Shown here piece after piece: positions 27,362 through 36,011 of a DNA stretch of 64,000 nt; position 1 is the stretch's first letter, and each line of letters opens with the position of its first letter. The notes beneath the pieces were generated by a model, which made no database searches, was not told where the DNA came from, and saw nothing but the letters and a program-made list of their open reading frames with translations. Position numbers and translations under genes: made by a program. Origin of the DNA: JAHEKB01 sp049115575. GTDB taxonomy: Bacteria; Bacteroidota; Bacteroidia; NS11-12g; UBA9320. The stretch covers positions 186,001 through 250,000 of the forward strand of contig JAGDZU010000002.1 in the NCBI GenBank assembly GCA_049115575.1, written 5' to 3'.

Positions 27362-29095
27362 TTAAAAGTAATTGACGATACCAAAATGAATCTTAGCTGC
27401 ATTAAATGCAATTGGGTTGTTCTGCTGACTACCGAGGGCATAAGACAGGCTTAGAATTCCACCTCCAACTTCAATGCGCCCACTTACGCCAAAACCATAT
27501 GGCATGTCTTTTATACCATCTTCTTCAATAAAGTCTTCCATTGCAGCAAGGTTGAAGAATAGTCCCACATTTCCAGCATCGCTAAAGAGGTATTTATATT
27601 CCACGCGATACATAAGGTATTTGCTGGCAAAAAGGGACTTTTCATCGAAACCTTGTAAGTCTCCAAACCCTCCAAAATTGTAGTATTCATTAAATAGGAT
27701 TTGATCTGCAAAAGTTCCCATAAAACTCAGGTGTTGCACAACAGTGGCTCGTTTAAAGACAGGGATATAGAGCTTGCCATTAAACTCAAATCGAGCCCTG
27801 ATGGATTTGCCATCTAGAGTATCATAAATAGAGATATTGGCATTTTGATCAGGATCATAGAACAGGACTTGATCTATCAATCCGTTTCGCAATAATTCTT
27901 TAAGGCCTATACTTCCGTCTGCCAATATGCTAAATCCTTTCCGTGGATTTGGTAAGTAGTCGAAACTCGATTGATGTAGGCTCAATCCATAGTTGTCTAT
28001 CCTATAAGGATTGTTAGAAGGCAGTTTACCTGATGAACGAATTTGAGATGTGTCAGTGGTAATTAAATTGCTGCCATTGTACTTATAGTAAAGCTGCACA
28101 TAGTTATTAGCCGTTTTTTGATACCTAAAACCCAACTTGGATTCTAGATTCACAAACAGAGTATCGTATTTATTCAAATTGAATGCACCGTTTACACCCA
28201 GTTTAGTTTGAAACAGGTATGGCCAGGTAAAAGAGGTATTTAACAATTGAGATCTTTGCAAGTAGTTCTTCCAATGAATCTCAAATTGCTTTGCACTGCT
28301 AAATAGATTGTTCAGCTCTACATTTATTTCTCCTGTAATAAGTAAATCATTTGATTCCTTATTCTGGCTATTTGGTGCAAGGCCTATTATGCCATCAAAA
28401 CGATCCGTGACTTGATCATCAATGAATAAAATAATTTTGGCTAAACCTTGATAGAAGTAAATTTTACTTTTAGACCTAACTCTAACCAAAGAGAGATTTC
28501 TCAGTTTCTTATCAATGTCTGAAACGGCTTCTTCGCTATAAGGCTCTCCTTTGATTAGTCCGAGATACTGAGATAAGTAACGCTTAGATAGTTTGCTGTC
28601 ACCCACAATTTCCAGACTGTCGTATTTAATAAAGATGCCTGGGTTAAAAAAAATCTCAGCATTAATACCGTCTTGCTGAGTAAAATAGTTTTTCAGACTA
28701 ATATGGGCAAAAGGGTATCCCATGTTTTCATAGCTCGTCAAAATTTGATTATTCAGTTTACTGAATTCGGCGATGCTCAATGATTTTGTTTGACTGTCTA
28801 GGATTTCATAAGGGATATTATGGGATTGTATATATAGCTTTTGATAGGCTTTGCCGGTGTAGGTGTAAATCCACAATGTATCTCCTTTCAGATGTTGAGA
28901 ATCTATAGAAGCAGTTAAGTAAGATTGACTTCTTTTTTCTAGCAACCATTGGTCTAAAAAGTACTTAAGGCTGGATTGATCTTCATAGGTATATACTTGA
29001 ACAGAACCATCTCCCAAAAGGGCATAGTTCGTTTGCCCCTTGCCTGCTAGGCATGAAAAAAGGATAAGAATTAAGTAAGTATATCGCAGCAACAT
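27362..29095 (-). CDS. BamA/TamA family outer-membrane protein
   Basis: The 577 residues have a signal peptide ending CLAGKGQT, POTRA-like segments at about 90-230 (IKYDSLEIVGDSKLSKRYL followed by DIDKKLRNLSLVRVRS) and a C-terminal beta-barrel of the surface antigen/Omp85 type, ending in FNAAKIHFGIVNYF with a terminal Phe as in BamA barrels. The YNFGGFGDLQGFDEKSLFA element is the RGF-like motif region. It is shorter than BamA (831 residues here, in another place) and may be a TamA-like or two-partner secretion-like protein. Convergent neighbour is hemD operon; its -7 box is one base before the ATG. Confidence 0.82.
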   Translation of the reverse strand: MLLRYTYLILILFSCLAGKGQTNYALLGDGSVQVYTYEDQSSLKYFLDQWLLEKRSQSYLTASIDSQHLKGDTLWIYTYTGKAYQKLYIQSHNIPYEILDSQTKSLSIAEFSKLNNQILTSYENMGYPFAHISLKNYFTQQDGINAEIFFNPGIFIKYDSLEIVGDSKLSKRYLSQYLGLIKGEPYSEEAVSDIDKKLRNLSLVRVRSKSKIYFYQGLAKIILFIDDQVTDRFDGIIGLAPNSQNKESNDLLITGEINVELNNLFSSAKQFEIHWKNYLQRSQLLNTSFTWPYLFQTKLGVNGAFNLNKYDTLFVNLESKLGFRYQKTANNYVQLYYKYNGSNLITTDTSQIRSSGKLPSNNPYRIDNYGLSLHQSSFDYLPNPRKGFSILADGSIGLKELLRNGLIDQVLFYDPDQNANISIYDTLDGKSIRARFEFNGKLYIPVFKRATVVQHLSFMGTFADQILFNEYYNFGGFGDLQGFDEKSLFASKYLMYRVEYKYLFSDAGNVGLFFNLAAMEDFIEEDGIKDMPYGFGVSGRIEVGGGILSLSYALGSQQNNPIAFNAAKIHFGIVNYF

Positions 29096-29096
29096 T

Positions 29097-29104
29097 CAAA
29101 GTTA
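29097..29104 (-). promoter_or_regulatory. Putative -7 box of the BamA/TamA-like gene
   Basis: TAACTTTG on the minus strand, exact TAnnTTTG, ending only one base before the annotated ATG. Either transcription starts very close to the box or the real start codon is different. Confidence 0.4.
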
Positions 29105-29119
29105 AGCCATTGATAGACA

Positions 29120-29127
29120 TATTTTTG
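29120..29127 (+). promoter_or_regulatory. Putative -7 box of hemW
   Basis: TATTTTTG, exact TAnnTTTG, followed by CTCC and the GTG start four bases later. It shares a 36-base divergent region with the BamA/TamA-like gene. Confidence 0.5.
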
Positions 29128-29131
29128 CTCC

Positions 29132-30283
29132 GTGGCAGGCATCTATATACACATACCATTTTGCAAGCAGGCTTGTCATTATTGTGATTTTCACTTTAGT
29201 GTTTCAATTGAACGAAAAGAGGAGTTGCTGAGTTGCATTCGCAAAGAAATTATACAACGAACTGACTTTTTACATGAGAATGAACCCATAAACACAATCT
29301 ACTTTGGAGGCGGAACTCCTTCGCTAATGAGCATAGAAGAATTGCAAAGTATTATTCAATGCATAAAGGAGAATTACAACTTTAATATTCAAGGAGAGAT
29401 ATGCCTAGAAGCCAATCCAGACGATTTGAATTTGGACTATTTACGAGCTTTAAAAATGTCAGGTGTCAATAGGTTAAGCATTGGGGTTCAGTCTCTTTTA
29501 GACAGAGATTTAGAATGGATGAATCGCAGTCATACAGCCAAAGAAGCCATTCAAGTGGTAAAGGACGCTTCCAAACTAGGATTTGAAGACCTCAGTATAG
29601 ATTTAATCTATGGAATTCCTGGTCTCAGCACTGAAGAATGGAATGCTCAGGTTACAGAAATACTGCAATGGCCAATTAATCATTTGTCGGCGTACAGTTT
29701 AACCATGGAGGCTAAAACAGTCTACGCCAAAAAGGTGAAAGATGGAATTTCAGTAGCTCCACCAGATGAACTTGCCATTGCTCATTATGAAGCACTTCAA
29801 CAACAGGTTTCAGTACAAGGGTGGGAGCAGTATGAGATCTCAAACTATTGCAAACAATCTAACTATTCCAAACATAATACTGCTTACTGGACAGGTGAAA
29901 GATATTTAGGAATAGGCCCTTCAGCACATAGCTATAATGGGGTAGAGCGCAGCTGGAATGTGAGAAGTAATGCTGCCTATATTCAGCAATCGAAAGGAAA
30001 AGGATTAGAACTAATGAAAGAAGTTCTAAGTCGGGAAGATTTGATAAATGAACGCCTGCTCACGGGTTTGAGAACTAAATGGGGTGTAGATATGGCACTC
30101 ATTGAAAAGGAACTTGGAATAAAGCTAGATGAATTGAAAAGACATGAAATTCATGATTTTGTGTTTCAGGGAGTTTTAAGCAATGAAGAAAGAGTGTTAA
30201 GATTGACTGATAATGGGAAGTTGCTTGCCGATCACATTAGCGCAAGTTTGTTTGTGGATCATTCATCCCAAATATCCTCGTAG
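29132..30283 (+). CDS. hemW: Radical SAM heme chaperone HemW
   Basis: Inserts or carries heme for membrane cytochromes; formerly called coproporphyrinogen oxidase-like. The 383 residues begin MAGIYIHIPF and carry the cluster motif C11-x3-C15-x2-C18 (CKQACHYC). GGGTPSLM near 55, IEANPDD-type EANPDDLN near 92 and LSIGVQSL near 113 are the usual HemN/HemW segments. The cluster spacing followed by D-F rather than Phe-Thr-type residues fits HemW over HemN. Start is GTG 29132, four bases after a -7 box. Its last 25 bases overlap the convergent AsmA-like gene. Confidence 0.92.
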   Translation: MAGIYIHIPFCKQACHYCDFHFSVSIERKEELLSCIRKEIIQRTDFLHENEPINTIYFGGGTPSLMSIEELQSIIQCIKENYNFNIQGEICLEANPDDLNLDYLRALKMSGVNRLSIGVQSLLDRDLEWMNRSHTAKEAIQVVKDASKLGFEDLSIDLIYGIPGLSTEEWNAQVTEILQWPINHLSAYSLTMEAKTVYAKKVKDGISVAPPDELAIAHYEALQQQVSVQGWEQYEISNYCKQSNYSKHNTAYWTGERYLGIGPSAHSYNGVERSWNVRSNAAYIQQSKGKGLELMKEVLSREDLINERLLTGLRTKWGVDMALIEKELGIKLDELKRHEIHDFVFQGVLSNEERVLRLTDNGKLLADHISASLFVDHSSQISS

Positions 30284-32709
30284 TAAGATTCCGGGGTTTC
30301 ATCCTCCGGCTCTTCCCCACGCAAGAGATTTAGAAATTCCGTTTTCTCTTGTTGCACTTCTTCACTAAATACCTTTTTCATACCTACTTTGTCGTATGTG
30401 ATTTTGAGGTCGTCTGGTGTTCCATACATATGAATATATGCTGTTAATCCACCGTGCTCATTATCTTCCAAGCGCTTTTCTTTTTTCTTGGCAATCCAAT
30501 TTGATTTTTTAGCCATGAGCTCTACCAAATTTATTTCTAGGTGGTAGTCCATATAGTTTTCGAAATTGTGAGTTCCTTCTAAGTCTATGCTCATTGCAGA
30601 ATTTCCAATGTGCATTTTAGGTATGAAAACGGTTTGATCAAATATCTCAATGGTATTCTTCAAGGAGCTAAATTTCACATTCTTAAGTTCACTAACTTCA
30701 ACAAAACTAGATAGCTCTTGTAGAGGCTCATAGTCTTTGAGTTGTCCATCTACTATTTCAACCTCCGCTTTTGCATAGAGCTTGTCTAGCAAGGGTTCAA
30801 AGTCTTTATCAAACATCACCTTGGTCTGTAAACGCCCTCTCATATTGCCACTTATATGTTCAGATGTTATTTCTGTTTGATTAAAATCATTGAATTCTTT
30901 GAATAGCTGAGTAATGTTCATGTCTTGAACTATGGAGTTGATGTCTAATAAATAGTAATCCCCAAGGGTTGAAAATCTAACATTCGCATCTGCACTCCCT
31001 TCCAAAGCAACCACTTTGCAGTTAGGTATATGGAATTGTCTTCGATTAGACTTCAAAGTTCCATCTATGCTATTGCCCGTAAAGTCATTGAATTTGAGAT
31101 TGGTAATATGTGTTTCAAGCAAAAGATGGTAAGGGAATAACTCTTTTACAATGGATTCTGCCTCGCTAGTGTCTGAACTTAAAAGTTCATTTACATTCAA
31201 GTTGTCTATGTCTAACCTACCACTTATCTCAGTAGCACTTTTTGAACTAAACATCTGGTCGGCATTTCGTATGTATCCCACCAAGGAAGCCTTGGTGTTC
31301 TCATAGTTCACATCGCACTGCTTAATCACGATATGTTTATCGTTTGCCAATAGGTGAAAATCAGCTTGATGTATTTTCAAATGTGGATCCTCCAGTTCAC
31401 CACTGATATTCGTGCCTCTAAAATCTCCGATATATTTAAAAGATTTAGAAGCGATTTCTCCTTTATCTGGATCGTAGATCATCTCCAGTTTTCCATTGGC
31501 TACGATTTTTCCGCTGCTAATCTTGGTGTTTTGAACATCCATAATAGAGAATAGAGTCTTGGCCTCCATACTGGCATCACCAGCCCATTTAATCCATGGT
31601 CTATCAAAGTTTTCTACTGCAAAATCCCCTTTAAAAAGACTGCTGCCAGAGGCCGCTTTGTCTAGTCGACCCTTTACCCAGGCTGTTTTGGTATTGCCTA
31701 AATTTGGAATGCGTAGTTCACCGCTACATTGTACCTTATCCAGGCTAACGGCATCCTCAGTTTTAATTGCAGCATCTTTTATAGTGTATTCAAACCCAAA
31801 GCTTGGAAAGACATCCTCACCAATTTTTCCTTTGAAATAGGCATCAACAACAGCGGCACCGCTTAGCTCCAAATGTTCAAATAGGCTTTTCACATAATCT
31901 GGTACTATGGCTATAATGTCATTAATAGAACCTTCCTTATTCTTGAATTTGAGATCTATATAAGTTTCTTCTTCTTCAATCAGCACCATTCCTGAGGTAT
32001 TTAAAGTGACACCTTCCACTATGAGCTCACTAGGTGTGATGTTCACTTTTTCATAGTTGTTAGACAGTAGCAATTCTGTGTTTAACGCTAAATCTTGCCC
32101 CTTGAGGTAGTAGTCTCCAGATTGTTTAATACTGTCTGCCAAGACATTTCCTTGGACTATAAGTTGGGTGACAGTATCGCTGTAATACAGTTGTGCTTTG
32201 GCCGAACTAAAGGTGCCTGCAGCCAGAAAATCGCTTCCTTCGTGCTCATATTGAAACACACAATTTTTGAATTTTAAGTCTTCTATGGCAAAGCTCAAAT
32301 CAGAATTGGCGCTACTGTCTGATTTAAATACATCATAGTTGCTTCCTTTTGAAGTATTAGCCAACATGATAGTGCCATCTTCTATAGTTATTGCATCTAT
32401 CACATATTCTTTGTTCAAGAGCTTTATGATATCTACGTAGAGATAAAGCTCCCGTGCATTTAGTACCGGTTTTCCGTAATGTGGTAATGACTCATCAATC
32501 ACCACATCGCTAAATCTCACACCCAGTTTTGGAAAATTGGCAAATTTGCTCAATTGAATTTCACTCACATCTACTTTTACGGTGAGTTGTTCATTAAGCT
32601 GTGCTATGATTATGGGTTTGATTCTTTTAGAAAAGTAAAAACCGCCTGCAACAATGATGATAATCATCACAAGTAAAGAGATGAGAGCTATTTTCAAAAA
32701 ACGCTTCAT
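30259..32709 (-). CDS. AsmA family protein
   Basis: The 816 residues start with one transmembrane helix (about 7-27) followed by KRIKPIIIAQLNEQL, the usual beginning of AsmA/YhdP-like proteins, and then repetitive amphipathic beta strands such as LNARELYLYVDIIKLL and LDIDNLNVNELL through to the C-terminus. AsmA-like proteins lie between inner and outer membrane and are thought to conduct phospholipids outward. The last residues DLKITYDKVGMKKVFSEEV are acidic and helical. It overlaps hemW by 25 bases tail to tail. Function is inferred from the fold. Confidence 0.85.
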   Translation of the reverse strand: MKRFLKIALISLLVMIIIIVAGGFYFSKRIKPIIIAQLNEQLTVKVDVSEIQLSKFANFPKLGVRFSDVVIDESLPHYGKPVLNARELYLYVDIIKLLNKEYVIDAITIEDGTIMLANTSKGSNYDVFKSDSSANSDLSFAIEDLKFKNCVFQYEHEGSDFLAAGTFSSAKAQLYYSDTVTQLIVQGNVLADSIKQSGDYYLKGQDLALNTELLLSNNYEKVNITPSELIVEGVTLNTSGMVLIEEEETYIDLKFKNKEGSINDIIAIVPDYVKSLFEHLELSGAAVVDAYFKGKIGEDVFPSFGFEYTIKDAAIKTEDAVSLDKVQCSGELRIPNLGNTKTAWVKGRLDKAASGSSLFKGDFAVENFDRPWIKWAGDASMEAKTLFSIMDVQNTKISSGKIVANGKLEMIYDPDKGEIASKSFKYIGDFRGTNISGELEDPHLKIHQADFHLLANDKHIVIKQCDVNYENTKASLVGYIRNADQMFSSKSATEISGRLDIDNLNVNELLSSDTSEAESIVKELFPYHLLLETHITNLKFNDFTGNSIDGTLKSNRRQFHIPNCKVVALEGSADANVRFSTLGDYYLLDINSIVQDMNITQLFKEFNDFNQTEITSEHISGNMRGRLQTKVMFDKDFEPLLDKLYAKAEVEIVDGQLKDYEPLQELSSFVEVSELKNVKFSSLKNTIEIFDQTVFIPKMHIGNSAMSIDLEGTHNFENYMDYHLEINLVELMAKKSNWIAKKKEKRLEDNEHGGLTAYIHMYGTPDDLKITYDKVGMKKVFSEEVQQEKTEFLNLLRGEEPEDETPESYYEDIWDE

Positions 32710-32768
32710 TGCAGGTTAGCAAATTTCGTTGTGTAGTGTCAGACTCCTAATAGAACGAATCAACAATG

Positions 32769-32799
32769 CACATTAGGGTGTCCTATTGTGTATTTTTTT
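32769..32799 (+). terminator. Terminator-like hairpin upstream of tRNA-Val
   Basis: CACATTAGG, loop GTGT, CCTATTGTG with one mismatch, followed by a run TATTTTTTT on the plus strand. No plus-strand gene lies directly upstream, so its role is uncertain; it may stop antisense transcripts entering from the AsmA-like gene. Confidence 0.4.
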
Positions 32800-32807
32800 C
32801 AAATACG

Positions 32808-32838
32808 TTTTGTATAAACTGAGCGAAATTTATATTTG
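32808..32838 (+). promoter_or_regulatory. Promoter of tRNA-Val
   Basis: TTTTG (32808-32812), 18 bases, TATATTTG (32831-32838), 11 bases before the tRNA. This is a full -33/-7 match. Confidence 0.75.
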
Positions 32839-32849
32839 CAGCCCTTTTC

Positions 32850-32924
32850 GGGCGATTAGCTCAGTTGGTTTAGAGCACCTGCCTTACAAGCAGGGGGTCG
32901 TAGGTTCGAATCCTACATCGCCCA
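32850..32924 (+). tRNA. tRNA-Val (anticodon TAC)
   Basis: A cloverleaf can be drawn: acceptor GGGCGAT / ATCGCCC, D-arm with GCTC and GAGC, anticodon stem CCTGC / GCAGG with loop CTTACAA (anticodon TAC, valine), variable loop GGGTC, T-arm GTAGG-TTCGAAT-CCTAC and discriminator A. The CCA end is not encoded. A promoter precedes it and a terminator follows 8 bases after. Confidence 0.95.
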
Positions 32925-32932
32925 CAAAAATT

Positions 32933-32960
32933 GACCTCACCATTCGGTGGGGTCTTTTTT
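32933..32960 (+). terminator. Rho-independent terminator after tRNA-Val
   Basis: GACCTCACC, loop ATTC, GGTGGGGTC, then TTTTTT. Nine-base stem with one G-T pair. Confidence 0.9.
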
Positions 32961-33097
32961 GTTATTGGGGAAGCTGTTGGGTAGGATTTCTTTTGCCAAG
33001 TTTCACTTGAGTCCATTTGCATAAAAAAGTCAATTCTACCACAGGTAGAGGCTTTTGGAGTGGAGGCCTCCACAAGGAAAACCGACCGCAGGGAGGT

Positions 33098-33113
33098 AAT
33101 CCTACATCGCCCA
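33098..33113 (+). repeat. 16-base copy of the tRNA-Val 3' end
   Basis: AATCCTACATCGCCCA is identical to the last 16 bases of tRNA-Val (32909-32924) and lies 174 bases beyond it. The region 32961-33097 between is non-coding and holds a palindrome TGGAGGCCTCCA (33060-33071). No integrase or element is present in between, so it is a remnant of a duplication rather than a clear attachment site. The rest of the gap to the pirin gene shows nothing further. Confidence 0.7.
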
Positions 33114-33160
33114 TTTCAAAAAGATTAACATTTCCTCCCTTTCTTTGTTAATCAACTATT

Positions 33161-34168
33161 ATGTCAGCAATTAGAGAAATAAAGGCATTGGGTTTTCCGT
33201 GGGAGACTCAAGATCCATTTTTGTTTTGTGCGTATCACAGAGATGAATACCCAAAAGGAAATTCTCAATTTGGACCTGCAGAATCTTTAGCGGGTAGAAA
33301 TATTGGTCAAGATTTTAATATTAAAGATGGGTGGAGAATGTATCATGGAAGCACCATCCCCGGTTTTCCATATCACCCCCATAGAGGCTTTGAAACGATT
33401 ACCATAAACAAAGAGGGGGTAGTAGATCATTCAGATTCATTGGGAGCCAAAGGGAGATTTATGGCCGGGGATGTACAGTGGATGACAGCGGGTAAAGGGG
33501 TGCAACATTCAGAGATGTTTCCACTTATTCATCAAGACAAGGGCAATCCTCTTGAGATTTTTCAGATCTGGTTGAACTTGCCTAAGAGAAGCAAGTTTGT
33601 TGAGCCTCATTTCAAAATGTTGTGGAAGGAAGAAATACCTACAATCAAAGAAAAAGATGAAAATGGAAATGAAGTCAGCATTGACCTTATTGCTGGTAAG
33701 TATCTAGATAACAAAGCTTTAGAGCCAACACCTGACTCTTGGGCTGCAGAAACAAATAACAATGTAAGAGTTATGACCATTGAGTTAGCTCCAAATGCTA
33801 AATGGGAGCTAAGCACCATGGAAGGTACCAACAGTAGTTTGTATTTCTATAAGGGCAATTCAATAAAAGTAGATATTCAGGAACTTAATAGTTCAACACT
33901 CATTCATTTGAATGCAGGCGAAAAACTGAGCATACAGAATGGGGATTCAATATCTCGTTTGCTGTTTCTTGAAGGCAGGCCTATAAATGAACCAGTGGTA
34001 CAATATGGCCCGTTTGTAATGAACAGCGAACAAGAAATACAACAGGCATTCACGGATTATAGGCAAACGGAGTTTGGTGGTTGGCCTTGGGAAGAAAAAG
34101 AAGTCTCGCATGGTTCAGAAGAACAAAGATTTGCCATTCATGGAGATGGTAGAGAGGAAAGACCCTAA
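33161..34168 (+). CDS. Pirin family protein
   Basis: Cupin metalloprotein of the pirin family; some members are quercetin dioxygenases, others transcription cofactors or redox sensors, so the role is open. The 335 residues carry the metal ligands in the N-terminal cupin: GFPYHPHRGFETITI with the two His around residues 66 and 68, and KGVQHSEMFP with the His and Glu around 111-113. The second half, about 180-290, is the degenerate C-terminal cupin. The product is a little longer than the usual 230-300 residues. It ends three bases from the convergent response regulator. Confidence 0.9.
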   Translation: MSAIREIKALGFPWETQDPFLFCAYHRDEYPKGNSQFGPAESLAGRNIGQDFNIKDGWRMYHGSTIPGFPYHPHRGFETITINKEGVVDHSDSLGAKGRFMAGDVQWMTAGKGVQHSEMFPLIHQDKGNPLEIFQIWLNLPKRSKFVEPHFKMLWKEEIPTIKEKDENGNEVSIDLIAGKYLDNKALEPTPDSWAAETNNNVRVMTIELAPNAKWELSTMEGTNSSLYFYKGNSIKVDIQELNSSTLIHLNAGEKLSIQNGDSISRLLFLEGRPINEPVVQYGPFVMNSEQEIQQAFTDYRQTEFGGWPWEEKEVSHGSEEQRFAIHGDGREERP

Positions 34169-34171
34169 AAG

Positions 34172-34855
34172 CTAGTCACTTAATTTATAGCCAACACCTT
34201 TCACGGTTTTGATCTGGTGCTCTCCAATTTTTTGGCGTAGTTTTCTTATATGAACATCTAAAGTCCTATCGCTGATGTCTAATTGGTTGTTCCATAAAAC
34301 ATTATAAATACGATTTCGAGAAAAGACCTTGCCTACTTTGCTGCTCAATAGGAGCAAAAGCTCGTACTCTTTTTTAGGTAATTCTATTTTCTTGTTTTTC
34401 ACATAGACCAGCCTCTCGTCTGTATTAATCACCGTATCATTTGGCAGTGTTACAATCACCTTGCTGGTGTCTGTTCTTTGCCTTTTGAACAAAGCGTGAA
34501 TTCTAGCCATGAGTACTTTTGGCTTAATAGGCTTAGTGATGTAATCATCAGCTCCAGCCTCAAAGCCAGCAATTTGAGAATAAGACTCTGCTCTAGCGGT
34601 TAGAATGGCAATGAGTGTTTGTTCAAACTCGGGCATTGCTCTGAGTGTCTGACAACATTCTATGCCATCTTTTTTAGGCATCATAATGTCTAGCAGTATG
34701 AGGTCAGGCTTATATTTCACAGCCATAGCAATAGCCTCTTCTCCGTCAGAAGCAGAATAAACTTTAAATCCATCATTCTTCAAATTATATTGGAGAAGAT
34801 TACGAATTTCTTTGTCGTCATCGGCCAATAAAATTATCCTTTCTTGCTCGCTCAT
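34172..34855 (-). CDS. OmpR/PhoB-family response regulator
   Basis: Two-component transcription factor. The 227 residues have an N-terminal receiver with the acidic pocket D12-D14, phospho-acceptor D56 (LILLDIMMPK), Thr 85 (LTARAES) and Lys 107 (ITKPIKPK), followed by a winged-helix DNA-binding domain of the OmpR type (RNRIYNVLWNNQLDISDRTLDVHIRKLR region). No histidine kinase gene is adjacent, so the partner and the regulated genes are unknown. It resembles PhoP/PhoB-type regulators of Bacteroidota. It sits 69 bases downstream of the RidA gene in the same direction. Confidence 0.92.
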   Translation of the reverse strand: MSEQERIILLADDDKEIRNLLQYNLKNDGFKVYSASDGEEAIAMAVKYKPDLILLDIMMPKKDGIECCQTLRAMPEFEQTLIAILTARAESYSQIAGFEAGADDYITKPIKPKVLMARIHALFKRQRTDTSKVIVTLPNDTVINTDERLVYVKNKKIELPKKEYELLLLLSSKVGKVFSRNRIYNVLWNNQLDISDRTLDVHIRKLRQKIGEHQIKTVKGVGYKLSD

Positions 34856-34923
34856 TGAGCGTGCTAAGGAACAATTGGTTTATGAATTGCAGGTTAATGC
34901 TGTTTTATGCTTGTATTAAGAAA

Positions 34924-35307
34924 TCAAAACACCACAGCTATCACACTTATCTCCACATTCACCTCTTTTGGCAATGTTTTAACGGCAACAGCTTCTCTAG
35001 CTGGCGCATTATTTGGAAAATACTTGGCATAGACCTGGTTAATGGCGGCGTAATGAGCCATATCGCTCATGAAGATGGATGCTTTCACCACATTATCAAA
35101 AGACATACTTGCTTCAGATAGCACAGCAGAAATATTCTTCATAACCTGCTCTGTTTCTAGCTCTATAGTATCTAAAACAAGTTCGGAGCTAGCTGGGTCA
35201 ATGGCAATTTGTCCACTACAATAGAGGGTGTTATTGGCAAGTACGGCTTGGCTATATGGCCCAATTGCCGCAGGTGCTTTATCAGTTGATATGATTTTCT
35301 TACTCAT
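34924..35307 (-). CDS. RidA family reactive-intermediate deaminase
   Basis: Hydrolyses 2-aminoacrylate and related enamines/imines produced by PLP enzymes. The 127 residues (from ATG 35307, MSKKIISTDKAPAAIGPYSQ) show the family features: AIGPYSQAV at the start, LYCSGQI near 30, and the arginine-bearing PAREAVAVKTLPKEVNVEI near 105, in which Arg binds the substrate carboxylate. An upstream in-frame start at 35349 would add 14 residues that are not conserved. It is read in the same direction as the response regulator and away from the dehydrogenase-fragment gene. Confidence 0.92.
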   Translation of the reverse strand: MSKKIISTDKAPAAIGPYSQAVLANNTLYCSGQIAIDPASSELVLDTIELETEQVMKNISAVLSEASMSFDNVVKASIFMSDMAHYAAINQVYAKYFPNNAPAREAVAVKTLPKEVNVEISVIAVVF

Positions 35308-35351
35308 GTTCTTAGGTCTAATAGTGCTTTTGTGTTTTAATTTGCCCAAGA

Positions 35352-36011
35352 ATGAATATTGCTGTTAAAGGTCAAGCCATCCAAATAGAAGAATTACAAG
35401 CTAAGCTTGGAGCGCAATTCACCTTGAGTCCGCTCAAAATTACAGAATTGAGCTCGTATGATGTGGTCTTTGATCTGGATTTCGATGATGACCCAGAACA
35501 TTTGGAATCTTATGGAGAGCAATCGGACTTATTAGTGGTGATTGGAGCTGTAAAAGTTCAACTTGAGGAATTGCCCGCAGTGCTAGGACGAGCATTAAAA
35601 TGCACTCTAATAGGGATGAATTGTCTTCCAACCTTTATTAATCGTTCATTGGTAGAGGTAAGTGTGATGAGTGCCAGTAATGAATCCAAAGCGAAAGCTT
35701 TAGCCGAGAAATTGGGATGGGAACTGCGTTTTGTGAATAGCAGAATAGGGATGGTTACACCCAGAATTGTCTGCATGATTATCAACGAGGCTTTCTTTAC
35801 TGTTCAAGAAGGAACGGCTACGGCAGAGGATATAGACCTGGGAATGAAGTTGGGAACTGCTTACCCTAAAGGACCATTCGAATGGTGCGAGCAAATTGGA
35901 ATCATAAACGTGTATGAGGTATTAAATGCCATGTATGAAGATACTCATGATGAGCGTTATAAAATTTGCCCTGCTCTCAAAACTGCATATTTGAAAGCGA
36001 TGGCTTCCTAA
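35352..36011 (+). CDS. 3-hydroxyacyl-CoA dehydrogenase-like protein with degenerate NAD domain
   Basis: The second half of this 219-residue protein matches the 3-hydroxyacyl-CoA dehydrogenase C-terminal domain (PF00725): VNSRIGMVTPRIVCMIINE near 130-148, then TATAEDIDLGMKLGTAYP and KGPFEWCEQIG. The first half, normally an NAD-binding Rossmann fold with GxGxxG, is too short and has no such glycine motif. It therefore probably does not bind NAD on its own and may be a non-catalytic relative or bind acyl-CoA. Such proteins occur in other Bacteroidota. Convergent with the OmpA-like gene, overlapping by 4 bases. Confidence 0.75.
   Translation: MNIAVKGQAIQIEELQAKLGAQFTLSPLKITELSSYDVVFDLDFDDDPEHLESYGEQSDLLVVIGAVKVQLEELPAVLGRALKCTLIGMNCLPTFINRSLVEVSVMSASNESKAKALAEKLGWELRFVNSRIGMVTPRIVCMIINEAFFTVQEGTATAEDIDLGMKLGTAYPKGPFEWCEQIGIINVYEVLNAMYEDTHDERYKICPALKTAYLKAMAS

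Noticed and set aside
32786..33010. Plus-strand frame of 74 codons across tRNA-Val
   Set aside because: It is a translation of the tRNA gene itself (the text SVGLEHLPYKQGVVGSNPT is typical of tRNA read as protein) and has no own signals.
32909..33113. Integration (att) site for a mobile island at tRNA-Val
   Set aside because: The two copies are only 174 bases apart with no integrase, so no island is present; kept only as a repeat.
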